DNA of 64,000 bases from assembly GCA_026182355.1 (NCBI GenBank), contig JAPFBL010000543.1:158193-222192 (forward strand), read 5' to 3'. The notes under the pieces were generated by a model, which did no database searches, was not told where the DNA came from, and saw nothing but the letters and a program-made list of their open reading frames with translations. Both the position numbers and the translations under genes were made by a program. Positions 44,927 to 54,108 of this stretch are shown piece by piece (the first letter of the stretch is position 1; each line of letters opens with the position of its first letter). Source of the stretch: Hermatobates lingyangjiaoensis (Eukaryota; Arthropoda; Insecta; Hemiptera; Hermatobatidae).

Positions 44927-47900
44927 TATAGGTTGGCAGCAAATCTTCTTGGAGGCATATTTTAAATATAAATTGTTGATATCTATTAAAGTGTTTCAAA
45001 AAAGTTAATATTAGAATTAGAAAAAACCGTCATACCTCGTAAGTTGATATCGGAGATGTTGAGCGCTTTCGGATCTGGTCCATCTTCATTCGCAACTCCC
45101 CGAAGAATGGACCAGATCCGAAAGCGCTCCAACATCTCCGATATCAACTTACGAGGTATGACGGTTTTTTCTAATTCTAATATTAATCTACTAACCTCAG
45201 TGGTAATAACAATATGCATGTATTTCAAAAAAGTGTCTCAATGTCCTTTGGACAACTTATTTGGGAATTACCACCTTATATTCGTATGACTGTCAGGAGA
45301 CTGGAACAGCTTAGTTTGAAAGTCGTTAATGCCGAAGCTGCGGTACATTTCAACAATATATATATATATATATATATGTTTAAACCACAATAAGAAATGA
45401 AAAAAAAAGACTATGATCTTTCAACCGTAACAAGTGGTTTCCGTCAGAGTCAAAAACCCATCTAACCTTTGACTCTGACGAAGACCCCCTTGTTACAGTT
45501 GAAAGATCTTAGTCTTTCTTTTTCTTATTGTGATTTGATCATTGATTGTTCAAGATTTCACTATAAACACGTGAAACAGAAATTAACGTCCAAACCACAA
45601 TAAGAAATCAGAAAAAATACTAAAATCCTTGAACCGTAACAAGCGGTCTTCAACTAATCTCTAACGAAAATCAAAATTTTATAATAATATGATAAATATT
45701 TTAAATTAAAACCGAAACGTCAACATTGAGAGTTTAATTTGAAAACTGAGGAACTGACCGAATCTTAATAAATACGATTTTCCTATATATATATATATAT
45801 ATATATATAAACAAAATAAACGTTTTTCAGGACTCGATCAGTTCTTTAGGTTCAAATTGTTTGGTTGAACACGTGGCACTGAGAGTTCATTCAAACTAGA
45901 CAGTTGTCTGTTTTCTTTGTAAAATAATCTCCAATAAAAGTTTATCAGGACTCCGTCAGGTCTTCAGGTTCAAATTAAACTCTTATTAAACAGTTCAGTT
46001 TTTATTTAAAACCTTTTTCATAGTCTCCAACCGTCGATTCGCAAGTGCACTTGGTGTTCCTAGCTGAACTCTCTTAATGACGGTTCAACGGAAAATTATA
46101 GACAGTAACGTAGTTATAATAGTAACGTAGGTATAATATCTATTATATAGATAACGTAGTACTGTGAAACGTTAATTGCTTTTTGGATCGTATTAATGTT
46201 TACAAATATATACAGATATAAACTAGATTCACAAAAAAAAGAACACAAATAAAAGAAATCACAGAAACTCACTACTATATTTCTATTGACTCGTCATGAA
46301 GGAGATAGATATGAGTTTCATATAATTGGTAATATATATATATATATACAAAACTAAAGTTTATCGGGACTCGGTCAGTTTAACTGACCTAGTCCCGATA
46401 AACTTTAGTTTTGTTTCTATTCCACGGTCGATACTTTTATCAATATATATATAAATGTGTGTGTGTGTGTGTGTGTGTTTGTGTGTTTGGTGATACATCA
46501 AGCTATCATCCAAAATATAAAGAATGGGAATCTCAAACTGTGTAAATTTATGAAAAATAAGAATTAATTTCTTCCGGGGGGGGGGGGGTTAATATGGCAG
46601 TGATGATAAAGGCTATTAATGATCATTCTGATAAATATTAAGAAATGTTTTTTCATAACTTAAAGTAAAATAAAAATTCTTGTGTTGTATTAGATTTCAA
46701 AGCAGTGATTATTTGGGAGTCATGTTTAATTGGTTCATTGAAAATTCCTTTAACATAATGGTGTATTGACTAAAGATATATGGAGGGAGTACTTGACCGT
46801 AGTGCATTTCAATGTTTCAACACTATTAAAAGATTAATCTCTTAAATACCACTTACAAACAACTTTAAAGAAAATTAGAGCTATATTTTACCGTGACATT
46901 CATAGCTGGAGCTATGGGTCTTAATCGGTAATAAGAACTAGCTTGGAAAAGTTTTCATTACTTAATGGTGTGTGGGGGTGTATAATGACGCAATGTCTTA
47001 AAATAAAATTAAAGATCGTTTGTTCCAAAATAAATGAAGTAGCCGTGAAACAATAATATTGTTCATGTATTACATTCTCTTGTATCTATAATATAATATT
47101 AGTAAAACTAGTAAATCAGTAAAAATAATGAGCTTTCAGCATAAGTATGTGCTATAGCTAAAAATAATACACAGCTGGAATATTTGTCTTAAAAATATCT
47201 CTGTCTTTTTTCCATTTTTTATTCTGGTTTAGTCGTTGATTGTTAATTCAGTAGTTTTTCTAAATCTTATACATATATACAAAACAAGATTTCACATAAA
47301 CACGTGAATAACAATCAATGATCAAACCACGATATGAAATGGGAAAACAACTAAGATCTTTTAATCACAACAAGTGGTCTTCGTCAGAGTTGGGTTTTTG
47401 ACTCTGACGAAGACCACTTGTTACGGTTGAAAGACATTAGTCTTGTTTTCCCATTTCATAGCTGTGGTTTGATCATTTGATATATATATATATAAGTATC
47501 GACCTTGGAATAGAAACAAAACTATAGTTTATCGGGACTCGGTCAGTTCTTCTGGTTCAAATTAAACTCTCATTGCCAACGTTTCGGTCTTTATTTAAAA
47601 CCTTTTTATAGGCCTACAAAAACAGAGGAAATATAAGAAATAATACAATCATTCAAAAATCAAACATACATAAAAGTGCAACTAATTAATTGTAACTAAT
47701 TGTACTTTTATGTATGTTTGATTTTTGAATGGTTGTATTATTTCTTATATTTCCTCTGTTTTTGTAGGCCTATGAAAAAGGTTTTTAATAAAGACCGAAA
47801 TTTGGAATGAGAGTTTAATTTGAACCTGAAGAACTGACCAAGTCCGATACACTATAGTTGTATATATATATATAACTATGAACTCAAGAAAACGATCCAC

Positions 47901-49227
47901 AAAGAATAAGAAACGTTTAAGAGTAAACTATAGGTACACAGTAAATAGAAAAACACACTTATAGTCTCTAATTTTCGGTTTAACCGTCATAGATAGCTAT
48001 CTATTTTCTCTTGATGATGGTAGAACCGAAAATTAGAGACTGTAAGTGTGTTTTTCTATTTACTGTGTACCTATAGTTTACTCTGAAACGTACACACACA
48101 CCCACACACACATAATATATATATATATATATATATAGACACTTTGAATTGAAATTGAAATCAGACGGTCCAACGGACAAATAATTAAAGTTACAGCTAG
48201 AGAACACAAGAAAAAGGACGAACACTCACGAATCTCGATTATTTCGGCGTCTTGCCTCTTCAGGAGAGTAGAAAGAAAGAAATAAAATAAAAAGGAGAAA
48301 GAATGAAGGAACGGAGACGTAAATGCGTCCACTGGCCGATGTAAACTGTTTACATGTTTACATCGGCCAGTGGACGCATTTACGTCTCCGTTCCTTCATT
48401 CTTTCTCCTTTTATTTTATTTTCTTTCTTTCTACTCTCCTGAAGACGGCAAGACGCCGAAATAATCGAGATTCGTGAGTGTTCGTCCTTTTTCTTGTGTT
48501 CTCTAGCTGTAACTTTAATTATATATATATGACTCAATACTAAAAGATAAAACTTATATAAAGACGTATAACACTCACTACTATATTTTGACTACAGTGT
48601 TACACTGCCGTTTCAATTATTAAAAATTCAAGATTATTGTTCCATAGAATACTAAAGTTGTGGGTATACTGTACTCCCCCCCGATGTGCCTTCACCTTGT
48701 CGTGGTGGGGGGGCTTAACACGCCTGAGTGGTTGTTCCCTCATGGCGTGAACTAAGAAAGGCACAACTAGGTGGCACTCTCGACCTTTTTGTAGAATTAT
48801 ATAAGATTTCAGTCTTACATACTTCTACCTGTCATCAGGTAGAAGTACTCCTGCGAGCAGCTGCGGCTGACATATATTGCTGGGTTGTTTCACTCAAAAA
48901 AACAACCAATGTGGTAAAATAAAACAGTATATCCGTCGCATGTTATTTAGTGAATTATTAACTACATATTTTAGTTAATTTAGGTATGACTATTAGAATT
49001 AATAGTAATATTATCTGTCATACCTTGAATAATAGGTTTTGGGTTTTTATGGTTAACATTTTCAAGAGCAACTATTTGAGTGCAACTGAATTCTCCTTGA
49101 AGATAGGAACCTGAAGGACTCAAAACCGGTCGAGCTATCCAGGAATTATCCACGAGGTACGACAGATAATATTACTATTAATTCTAATATTACTAACCTC
49201 AGTGGAAATAACCCATATATATATATA

Positions 49228-49262
<35 letters not shown>

Positions 49263-51497
49263 AATGGGTGTGTTATCTACTCGGGATTCGGTCAATTTTT
49301 CTAGGATCAAAAATGAAACTCTCATTGCTGACGTTATGGTTTTATTTTAAACCTTTTTCATAGGCAGAAATACGAATTTTTTGACTAAGAAAATGTGATT
49401 TACATTATTTAAAGGAACAACAATCTTACCAGACAATGACTTAGACTAGATTAGTAAATTCGTACTTCTGCCTATAAAAAAAAAGGTTTTAAAATAAAAC
49501 CGAATCGTCGGCAACGAGAGTTTGATTTTTGAACCTAGAAAATTGACCGAATCCCGAGTAGAAAACACCTGTTCTATCAAACGGTCCATATATTACTGAA
49601 TCTGTTATATATATAAAATATATTCAATAATATATCGACCGTTAGATAGAATAGGTGTGTTCTCTAATCGGGGTTTGGTCAATTTTCCGGAATAAAAAAT
49701 CAATCTCTCGTTGCCAACGTTTCGGTTTTATTTAAAACCTTTTTCATAGGCAGAAGTAAGAATTTTTTAACTAAGAAAATTCTTACTTCTGCCTATGAAA
49801 AAGGTTTTAAATAAAACCGAAACGTTGGCAACGAGAGTTTGATTTTTTATGGAAAATTGACCAAACCCCGATTAGAGAACACACCTATATATATATATAT
49901 ATATATATATTGTTGAAGTGAACCGCAGCTTCGGCATTAACGACTTTCAAACTAAGCTGTTCCAGTCTCCTGACAGTCTTACGAATACAAGGTGGTAATT
50001 CCCAAATAAGTTGCCCAAAGGACATTGAGACACTTTTTTGAAACACTTTAATAAATGTGAACAAGTTTAAGACAGCTGAATCACTTCGAACTGAATCATA
50101 TTGAAAACAACATCACAGATAAAGAATTTGACATAACTTACAAGACTTACTTATAAAAACTAGCATTCGACTATTTTTTAGTCATAATCAGGTTAATCTT
50201 ACATTTTCCAAATTCTTAGATTAAAATCACAGAAATCGAATAAAAGAATTTCACAGAAAGTTTTCAACTAAACAATATATATATATTGATAAAAGTATCG
50301 ACCGTGGAATAGAAACAAAACTAAAGTTTATCGGGACTGGGTCAGTTTTATTTAAAATTTATACTTCTGCTTATGAAACAGGTTTTAAATAAAGACCGAA
50401 ACGTTGGCAATGAGAGTTTAATTTGAACCTGAAGAACTGACCGAGTCCCGATAAACTTTAGTTTTGTATATATATATATAAAGAGTTCACATAAATACGT
50501 GAAATAAGAATCAATGATCAAACCACAATAAGAAATGGGAAAACAAGACTAAGATCTTTCAACCGTAACAAGCAGTCTTCGTCAGAGTTGGGTGTTTGAC
50601 TCTGGCGAAGACCGCTTGTTACGGTTGAAAGATCTTAGTCTTGTTTCCCCATTTCTTATTGTGGTTTGATATATATATAATATGTTGAATGCCAGATTAG
50701 ATATTGTAAAAGACGAGCCAATCCCTGTTACGTATTACTTTGGGCACTTCTTATTGGTTGTGGGTGTTTATTCGTTGAACACGTTTCTCCTTAGCACACT
50801 CCGTCTGCTCGGCCGCCTCAACCTTCACTCCGGGAGAGGGCTCGCAGTCCCTACTTAATTTTCCAATAGAGTTGGATGAAGGTCTTGGCGTCCTGGCTTG
50901 GAAGTGTACCTCGTCGAACTCGGTGTTTACTATGGGCTTAGTGGATTTCATTAGATACTGGTTGTTGGTGTTTTCGTCGTTGGTGAAAACACCAACAACC
51001 AGTATCTAATGAAATCCACTAAGCCCATAGTAAACACCGAGTTCGACGAGGTACACTTCCAAGCCAGGACGCCAAGACCTTCATCCAACTCTATTGGAAA
51101 ATTAAGTAGGGACTGCGAGCCCTCTCCCGGAGTGAAGGCTGAGGCGGCCGAGCAGACGGAGTGTGCTAAGGAGAAACGTGTTCAACGAATAAACACCCAC
51201 AACCAATAAGAAGTGCCCAAAAGTAATACGTAACAGGGATTGGCTCGTTTTACAATAATATATATAATATATATATATATATACAGTATAACTGTTCAAA
51301 ATTTTTATTGAGTTATCATACTCGTTACTTAAGAATACAACATACCTCTTAAATAACAATTAAAAAGATTTGATTGATAAATATCTATGTAAAAAAAAGA
51401 TAAATGTTGAAGTAACCTTTTTTTGAAGAATTACATCATCTGCAGCACTGATGTGGCAAACAATAGCAAGCAATATACAGCAAGCAATGGAGTTCAT
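37405..51497 (-). CDS. CCAP: Crustacean cardioactive peptide (CCAP) precursor, 115 aa, three coding exons
   Basis: CCAP is a secreted amidated nonapeptide hormone that acts through a GPCR on heart rate, gut motility and ecdysis. Coding exons: 51497-51417 (27 codons), 39107-39035 (24 codons plus 1 nt), 37598-37405 (rest plus TAA); 348 nt, phases 0 then 1. Residues 1-19 (MNSIACCILLAIVCHISAA) form a signal peptide. Residues 41-44 RRKK and 55-57 KKR are convertase sites flanking PFCNAFTGC (45-53); G54 donates the amide; C47 and C53 would form the disulfide. The C-terminal spacer includes AVEDLTKQILSQAKLWEAIQ and seven Gln (104-110). The exon with the ATG starts at 51505 after a TTTCAG acceptor, so a non-coding first exon lies further right; a donor-like GTAAGTG near 52660 is a weak candidate. 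Intron 1 is 12.3 kb and repeat-filled; intron 2 is 1.4 kb and holds a GC-rich minisatellite. Confidence 0.93.
37700..37870 (-). mobile_element. SINE head fragment (diverged)
   Basis: GAGGCTAAACGTCCATTACG, TAGGAATTGAATCTCAGATC and AATCGAGAGGCGAGTACA correspond to the antisense SINE head and B box. It lies just upstream of CCAP exon 4, in intron 2. Confidence 0.55.
37890..38620. repeat. Dispersed repeat containing a GC-rich minisatellite (13 units)
   Basis: The leading 180 bp matches 22860-23070. The array runs about 38077-38600. Units begin with CTTGGCATGTG at 38077, 38120, 38164, 38195, 38239, 38270, 38314, 38345, 38389, 38421, 38465, 38509 and 38553. Long units are 43-44 bp (ending CTCCCGCCACCCC) and short ones 31-32 bp lack that 13 bp; they alternate in the middle to make a 75 bp higher-order repeat. 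All long open frames here are by-products of the stop-poor repeat. Confidence 0.92.
39180..39300 (-). repeat. Family D fragment
   Basis: CACATTTATTAACTCAAATT, TTTTGGAAAATCAGTCTTCA and GGAGAAAAGAGAAAG match 1190-1250. On the minus strand CTGAAGACTGATTTTCC replaces the perfect hairpin of the other copy. Confidence 0.5.
39301..40780. other. No feature seen: A/T-rich intron sequence
   Basis: This part of CCAP intron 1 shows no transposon end, long inverted repeat, tandem repeat or plausible exon that I can support. Confidence 0.5.
40800..41170. repeat. Diverged tandem duplication, period about 146 bp
   Basis: GTCACAGGTAAACTCACTAC at 40879 and GTCACAAGTAAACTCAGCCA at 41025 each begin a copy with CATAAGACATA, GAGCTGAAAC, GGATTTGTGT and CTAACTTAAAATAT. 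A partial third copy may precede. Confidence 0.6.
41267..41970 (+). pseudogene. Helitron Pif1-like helicase C-terminal remnant
   Basis: Across several frameshifts and stops the plus strand reads LNEQAGEINKQVLTLYEAEK, then WISDEEAVHYL, then IMTGCGIGESVCIPRIPLIL, then FAMTLTKSQ. This follows the C-terminal half of Helitron/Pif1 helicases, where the last block is normally FAMTINKSQGQ. The Rep domain and element termini are not visible. Dead copy inside CCAP intron 1. Confidence 0.7.
42720..43195. repeat. Degenerate minisatellite, unit of about 30 bp
   Basis: More than ten imperfect units of the type CTAAATACTGGGACTACATT-CCAAGC are strung together, with variation in the AAATACT/AAGTACA and GGGAC/TTGGAC parts. 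Confidence 0.75.
43601..44170. repeat. 114 bp tandem array, five near-identical copies
   Basis: Units start at 43601, 43715, 43829, 43942 and 44056 (113-114 bp). Each begins GATTTCACGACCTATAACAA and contains CTCCAGGGGATATGGAAACT and TATTCCTCAACTACAGGAGT. Only a handful of substitutions and one 1 bp deletion separate them, so the array is recent. Confidence 0.92.
44203..44408. repeat. Foldback element, family A
   Basis: The left arm runs from AAGATTTCACATAAACACGT to GTAACAAGCGGTCTTATGAC; the right arm is complete with CTGACGAAGACCGC and GGTTGAAAGATC. TA tracts flank it on both sides. Confidence 0.82.
44745..44980. repeat. Family F-like unit, (TA)n and PLE scrap
   Basis: ACGAGAACACTTTCTAGGAT and GTGGAAGGCGACT lead into a TA tract (44872-44930). 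Then GGTTGGCAGCAAATCTTCTT is the antisense of the PLE segment ending QEDLLPTY. Confidence 0.5.
45005..45187. repeat. Foldback element, family I
   Basis: Arms of about 85 bp mirror each other with a loop near 45090: TTAGAATTAGAAAAAACCGT, CATACCTCGTAAGTTGATAT and GAGCGCTTTCGGATCTGGTC against their inverses. The right arm reads CCCCGAAGAATGGACCAGATCCGAAAGCG. A related copy is at 48950-49205. Confidence 0.82.
45240..45377 (+). repeat. PLE N-terminal coding fragment ending in (TA)n
   Basis: From the ATG at about 45240 the frame reads MSFGQLIWELPPYIRMTVRR, then LEQLSLKVVNAEAAVHFNN, then TATATA. An inverted near-copy lies at 49910-50045. Confidence 0.65.
45378..45660. repeat. Foldback element, family A variant plus a third arm
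   Basis: Diverged arms centred near 45455, with TTTGACTCTGACGAAGACCC in the right arm. They are followed by another left arm (AAGATTTCACTATAAACACG to CGTAACAAGCGGTCTTC) ending at 45660. Confidence 0.7.
45690..46445. repeat. Mosaic of families B, C and F; short family B palindrome at 46347-46443
   Basis: Several arm pieces are joined: AAACCGAAACGTCAACATTG at 45707, ACTCCGTCAGGTCTTCAGGT at 45949, a family C piece at 46060-46190, a family F piece at 46235-46320, and a compact palindrome AAACTAAAGTTTATCGGGAC...GTCCCGATAAACTTTAGTTT at 46350-46430. Confidence 0.6.
46450..46600. repeat. (GT)n microsatellite and G-homopolymer
   Basis: GTGTGT runs from about 46457 to 46490. A run of about 12 G lies near 46577. 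Between 46600 and 47270 I see nothing. Confidence 0.8.
47286..47480. repeat. Foldback element, family A
   Basis: Both arms are present and centred at the shared GTCAGAGTTGGGTTTTTGAC near 47390; CTGACGAAGACCACTTGTTACGG and GTTGAAAGACATTAG are in the right arm. Confidence 0.8.
47495..47866. repeat. Foldback element, family B (long)
   Basis: The left arm GACTCGGTCAGTTCTTCTGG, ACTCTCATTGCCAACGTTTC, TAGGCCTACAAAAACAGAGG is mirrored by a right arm ending ACCTGAAGAACTGACC. The loop near 47690 has the duplicated CTAATTAATTGTAACTAATT. Confidence 0.8.
47873..48092. repeat. Foldback element, family C
   Basis: The left arm AGAGTAAACTATAGGTACAC, AAAAACACACTTATAGTCTC, ATTTTCGGTTTAACCGTC is mirrored by a right arm CTTGATGATGGTAGAACCGAAAATTAGAGAC...GTACCTATAGTTTACTCT. 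The centre is at ATAGATAGCTATCTAT near 47998. Confidence 0.82.
48181..48521. repeat. Foldback element, family J, arms of about 165 bp
   Basis: The left arm (48181-48346) and right arm (48356-48521) are almost identical mirrors with a loop of about 9 bp. The right arm holds CTCTC-CTGAAGA (48439-48445), C, GGC (48447-48449), AAGAC, GCC (48455-48457), GAAATAATC-GAGA. CTC and GAG on either side can pair as stem I. Confidence 0.85.
48670..48910 (+). mobile_element. Possible LINE 5' region fragment
   Basis: GATGTGCCTTCACCTTGTCG and TGGTGGGGGGGCTTAACACG resemble the leader often seen in non-LTR retrotransposons, followed by a short open frame ending CCTGCGAGCAGCTGCGGCTG. CTACCTGTCATCAGGTAGAAG forms a small hairpin. 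I see no reverse transcriptase here. Confidence 0.35.
48950..49205. repeat. Foldback element, family I (diverged)
   Basis: AATTAATAGTAATATTATCT-GTCATACC on the left mirrors GACAGATAATATTACTATTA on the right. CTACTAACCTCAGTGG-type sequence at the right end also follows the family I copy at 45190. The core reads CCTTGAAGATAGGAACC. Confidence 0.65.
49265..49885. repeat. Two foldback elements, family B2, in series
   Basis: 49265-49575 and 49640-49885 each have a left arm with CGGGATTCGGTCAATTTT or GGGGTTTGGTCAATTTTC, an ACGTTTCGGTTTTATTT-type block and TAGGCAGAA, mirrored on the right. The second copy is nearly perfect around TTAACTAAGAAAATTCTTAC. TA tracts precede and follow. Confidence 0.8.
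49910..50045 (-). repeat. PLE N-terminal coding fragment abutting (TA)n
   Basis: On the minus strand the frame reads MSFGQLIWELPP, RKTVRRLEQLSLKVVNAEAA and VHFNN, then the TA tract at 49888-49910. It is nearly identical to 45240-45350 in opposite orientation. Confidence 0.65.
50285..50675. repeat. Adjacent foldbacks, family B (50285-50465) and family A (50480-50675)
   Basis: Family B: ATCGACCGTGGAATAGAAAC and AAGTTTATCGGGACT mirrored, with a short loop. Family A: both arms joined at CAGAGTTGGGTGTTTGACTCTG; the right arm contains CTGGCGAAGACCGC. A (TA)n tract of about 15 bp separates them. Confidence 0.8.
50701..51256. repeat. Foldback element, family K, arms of about 270 bp, nearly identical
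   Basis: The arms (50701-50973 and 50986-51256) encode the same 66-codon frame on opposite strands (start MKSTKPIVNTEFDEVHFQAR, end RVQRINTHNQ). Only one residue differs (Val/Ala before EAAEQTE). The arms are much richer in G+C than the surroundings. CAACCAATAAGAAG followed by GATTGGCTCG after the stop resembles the context after the PLE stop codon at 515 (ACCAATGAGAAGG, then GCCAATCAGCGCTC), so this may be a PLE C-terminal end, but no GIY-YIG motif is visible. Confidence 0.8.
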
Positions 51498-51639
51498 TTC
51501 ACCACCTGAAATTCAATAAATTGTTAGTATATCCAGAGAAATTTTTAAGTAGAATGAAATTTTTGAAATACTTTCTTGAAGAAAATGAAATTTATGTTTG
51601 TTTGTTTTCAAATGCCGATATTTGTACTTATTCTACCTT

Positions 51640-51715
51640 GGGTGGAAGGCGACTCACCCAATATATATATATATATATATATAGAGAGAGGAGAGAGAGA
51701 GAGAGAGAGAGAAGG
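51640..51715. repeat. (TA)n and (GA)n microsatellites
   Basis: A TA tract at 51659-51682 passes directly into AGAGAGAG to about 51712. GTGGAAGGCGACTCACCC precedes, the same TA-adjacent block as at 44865. Confidence 0.8.
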
Positions 51716-51884
51716 ATACTAATGCTAAAGGTTTTCCATATTTTGATGTTACCGGAATACAGTTTTGGCATTTTTTTTTATTATATCAGTTCACCTTTTA
51801 GTGTTATTTTAGGGGAGGTAATTGTGGCTCATTTATTATTTGGGATCCATTTTGTTAATGTGTGAGCCACATTACCTGATCATA

Positions 51885-52325
51885 AATTTTGCCTGACTCA
51901 AGTGTATTTAGAGTAGAAATTTTTAACGTATACGTACATCGTACAGGCAAATGTACTGACCAATCAATGACTTCCCCTGGATGACGTGATCAGATTTATT
52001 AACCTCCCGCATAAATTTATCGAGGACCAGAATGAGTATTGAACCCTTGATGTGCTTGTCCGGACGCGAGCACGTTGCGACTGAACTACTCTGGCACCTC
52101 AATTTATTCACGCGGGAGATGAAAAAAGTTTGAGCACCTTGTTCACGAGCTTTACGGTGTCAGAAACTCATTAAAGATGGCTATTCAAAAGAAACTTGGG
52201 TTAGGCCAAATTTAAGACTCATAACGTTGAATCATTTGTGTTATCAGAAAGGGCCAATGTTTGGCCTACATATGTGTGTTGTCTTGTGATTCTGCCACTG
52301 CAAGCTAACTTTACCTTGCGAAATC
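51885..52325. mobile_element. Two SINE pieces in head-to-head orientation
   Basis: 51885-52095 is an antisense SINE body and head (GCCTGACTCAAGTGTATTTA, GAGTATTGAACCCTTGATG). From 52097 a sense SINE body begins (CTCAATTTATTCACGCGGGA, GTGTCAGAAACTCATTAAAG) and ends CACTGCAAGCTAACT near 52312. This is a second example of palindromic SINE organisation. Confidence 0.65.
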
Positions 52326-52395
52326 TCCACTAATAGCTTACGAGGTCAATCTGTTTATTATACTAATATTTAAATTATACTGATTTCCGTAGTCC

Positions 52396-52399
<4 letters not shown>

Positions 52400-52427
<28 letters not shown>

Positions 52428-52582
52428 CTGATTCGCGCTCCGTTCTTCGACGTGGGGAGATCTCTCTCACTTCGTCCTTCTAGTCTACTCCTGATGACGA
52501 ACAACAGTTCGAAATATTGAATCTGTAAGTGTTCTTTTTATTCTTTTTTCTGTGTCGTGCTTTGTGTAATTTAAAGTTATAT
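52400..52582 (+). repeat. (TA)n and family E unit with an intact hammerhead-like motif
   Basis: After a TA tract (52400-52427) come GACGTGGGGAGATCTCTCTC and CTTCTAGTCTACTC. Then CTGATGA (52491-52497), C, GAAC (52499-52502), AACA, GTTC (52507-52510), GAAA (52511-52514), TATTGAATC. Its inverted diverged partner is at 1796-1935. Confidence 0.65.
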
Positions 52583-52924
52583 ATATATCTGCATAAAATA
52601 GTAAGAAATTTGTTTTGAAAGCTTTCAGCTTGATTTATTTTATAAAAAAAAAATCACTTACTCAAAGGATCAAATAAGAGGTACCTTTAATGGTGAATGC
52701 TTGTAAACTTGTGAAACATGTTTAAAATAGACAGACGCAAAATGGTTGTTGACAGCTAGGGAAAAGTTAAGCGGCTTTCAGGAGTTTCCCTTTTCTTAAA
52801 AGTATTAAGTTCTACATGAAACACGACACCTAAGTGTACCTCGTTATGTCAATAGTTTTAGGCAAACATGTCAACGGAATAAAGTCAAACAACGTATACT
52901 TTGAAAGGTTATATATTTATAAAT

Positions 52925-53275
52925 GTTGATAAAAGTATCGACCGTGGAATAGAAACAAAATAAAAGTTTACCAGGTCTCGGCCAGTTCTTCAGGTTCAAA
53001 ATAAACTTTTATTGCCAATGTTTCAGTTTTCATTTCAAATTTTTTTCATTGGGAGAAGAATAAAATTTTTGAAAGAGATAAACTATCTATTCACTAACTA
53101 AATCCACTAACTGTTTTCTCTGTAAAATAATCTCTAATGTAATAGTTAGTTTTTCTCTTTAAAAAGTTTTATACTTCTGTCTGAAAAAGGTTTTCAATAA
53201 AAACTGAAACGTTGGCAATGAGAGTCTAATTTGAATCTGAAGAACTTACTGAGTCCTGATAAACTTTTATTTTAT
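52925..53275. repeat. Foldback element, family B
   Basis: ATCGACCGTGGAATAGAAAC, TCTCGGCCAGTTCTTCAGGT and ATTGCCAATGTTTCAG are mirrored by a right arm with AAACTGAAACGTTGGCAATG. The loop near 53110 is A/T-rich. Confidence 0.75.
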
Positions 53276-53479
53276 GAATATATATATATATATATATTTT
53301 GTGAATTTGTAAAAAAGCAATACAAATGGATATGAAGAATAAATCATTTGGCTTTATATCTTACCGGAAAGGTGGAAGACCATAGTCAGAAAGTCAGAAA
53401 AATTCCCTCGCAAAATGACAAAAATGAAAATTAGCATAATTTTTAACAAAACATGTTTGAATGAAGGTCTGCTCTCAAA

Positions 53480-53480
<1 letters not shown>

Positions 53481-53549
<69 letters not shown>

Positions 53550-53645
53550 CAATGATCAAACCACAATAAGAAATGGGAAAACAAGACTAAGATCTTTCAA
53601 CCGTAACAAGCGGTCTTCGTCAGAGTCAAAAACCCAACTGCGTTC
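53481..53645. repeat. (CA)n-(TA)n compound microsatellite joined to a family A left arm
   Basis: CACACA (53481-53526) passes into TATATA (to 53549), then a clean left arm of family A from CAATGATCAAACCACAATAA to AAAACCCAACTGCG. The right arm is missing. Confidence 0.85.
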
Positions 53646-54005
53646 AGTTCAGACCAAGGCTAAAGAGTAAAACACTTTTAGGGCAATGTTTTGTGTATAT
53701 TTGTAGACATCTTCAAGGCTATATAAATACAGAAATTAATTACATTAATACGAAAAACTATTTAAGTTACATTACTTATTAGAATATACATTATTAGATT
53801 GGTATTTAAAAAAGAGTTTACATGACATTTTGCAATAGAAAAATACCAAAGTAATAATGTTTATTGATATAAATATTGTAACTGATATATTTTTTGATGT
53901 TATCGTAATTAATTTCTATATTGATACAGCCCTTAAGATGTCTACAAATTCAGACAAAACATTGCCTTAAATGTGTTTTACTGTTTAACGATGATCAAAT
54001 CTCGA
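53645..54005. repeat. Foldback element, family M
   Basis: TAAAACACTTTTAGGGCAAT, GTAGACATCTTCAAGGC on the left mirror CCCTTAAGATGTCTACAAAT and ACATTGCCTTAAATGTGTTT on the right. A relative with short loop is at 59630-59800. Confidence 0.7.
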
Positions 54006-54049
54006 TAGAGAAAAGTACTGTATACATTTATAAATTATCGTATCAGTTC

Positions 54050-54064
54050 TTCCTATGAGCATAT

Positions 54065-54108
<44 letters not shown>

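Noticed and set aside
46570..46590. G-homopolymer as a possible regulatory quadruplex
   Set aside because: An uninterrupted homopolymer run next to a GT microsatellite is better explained as simple-sequence slippage; the same applies to the G run near 58490.
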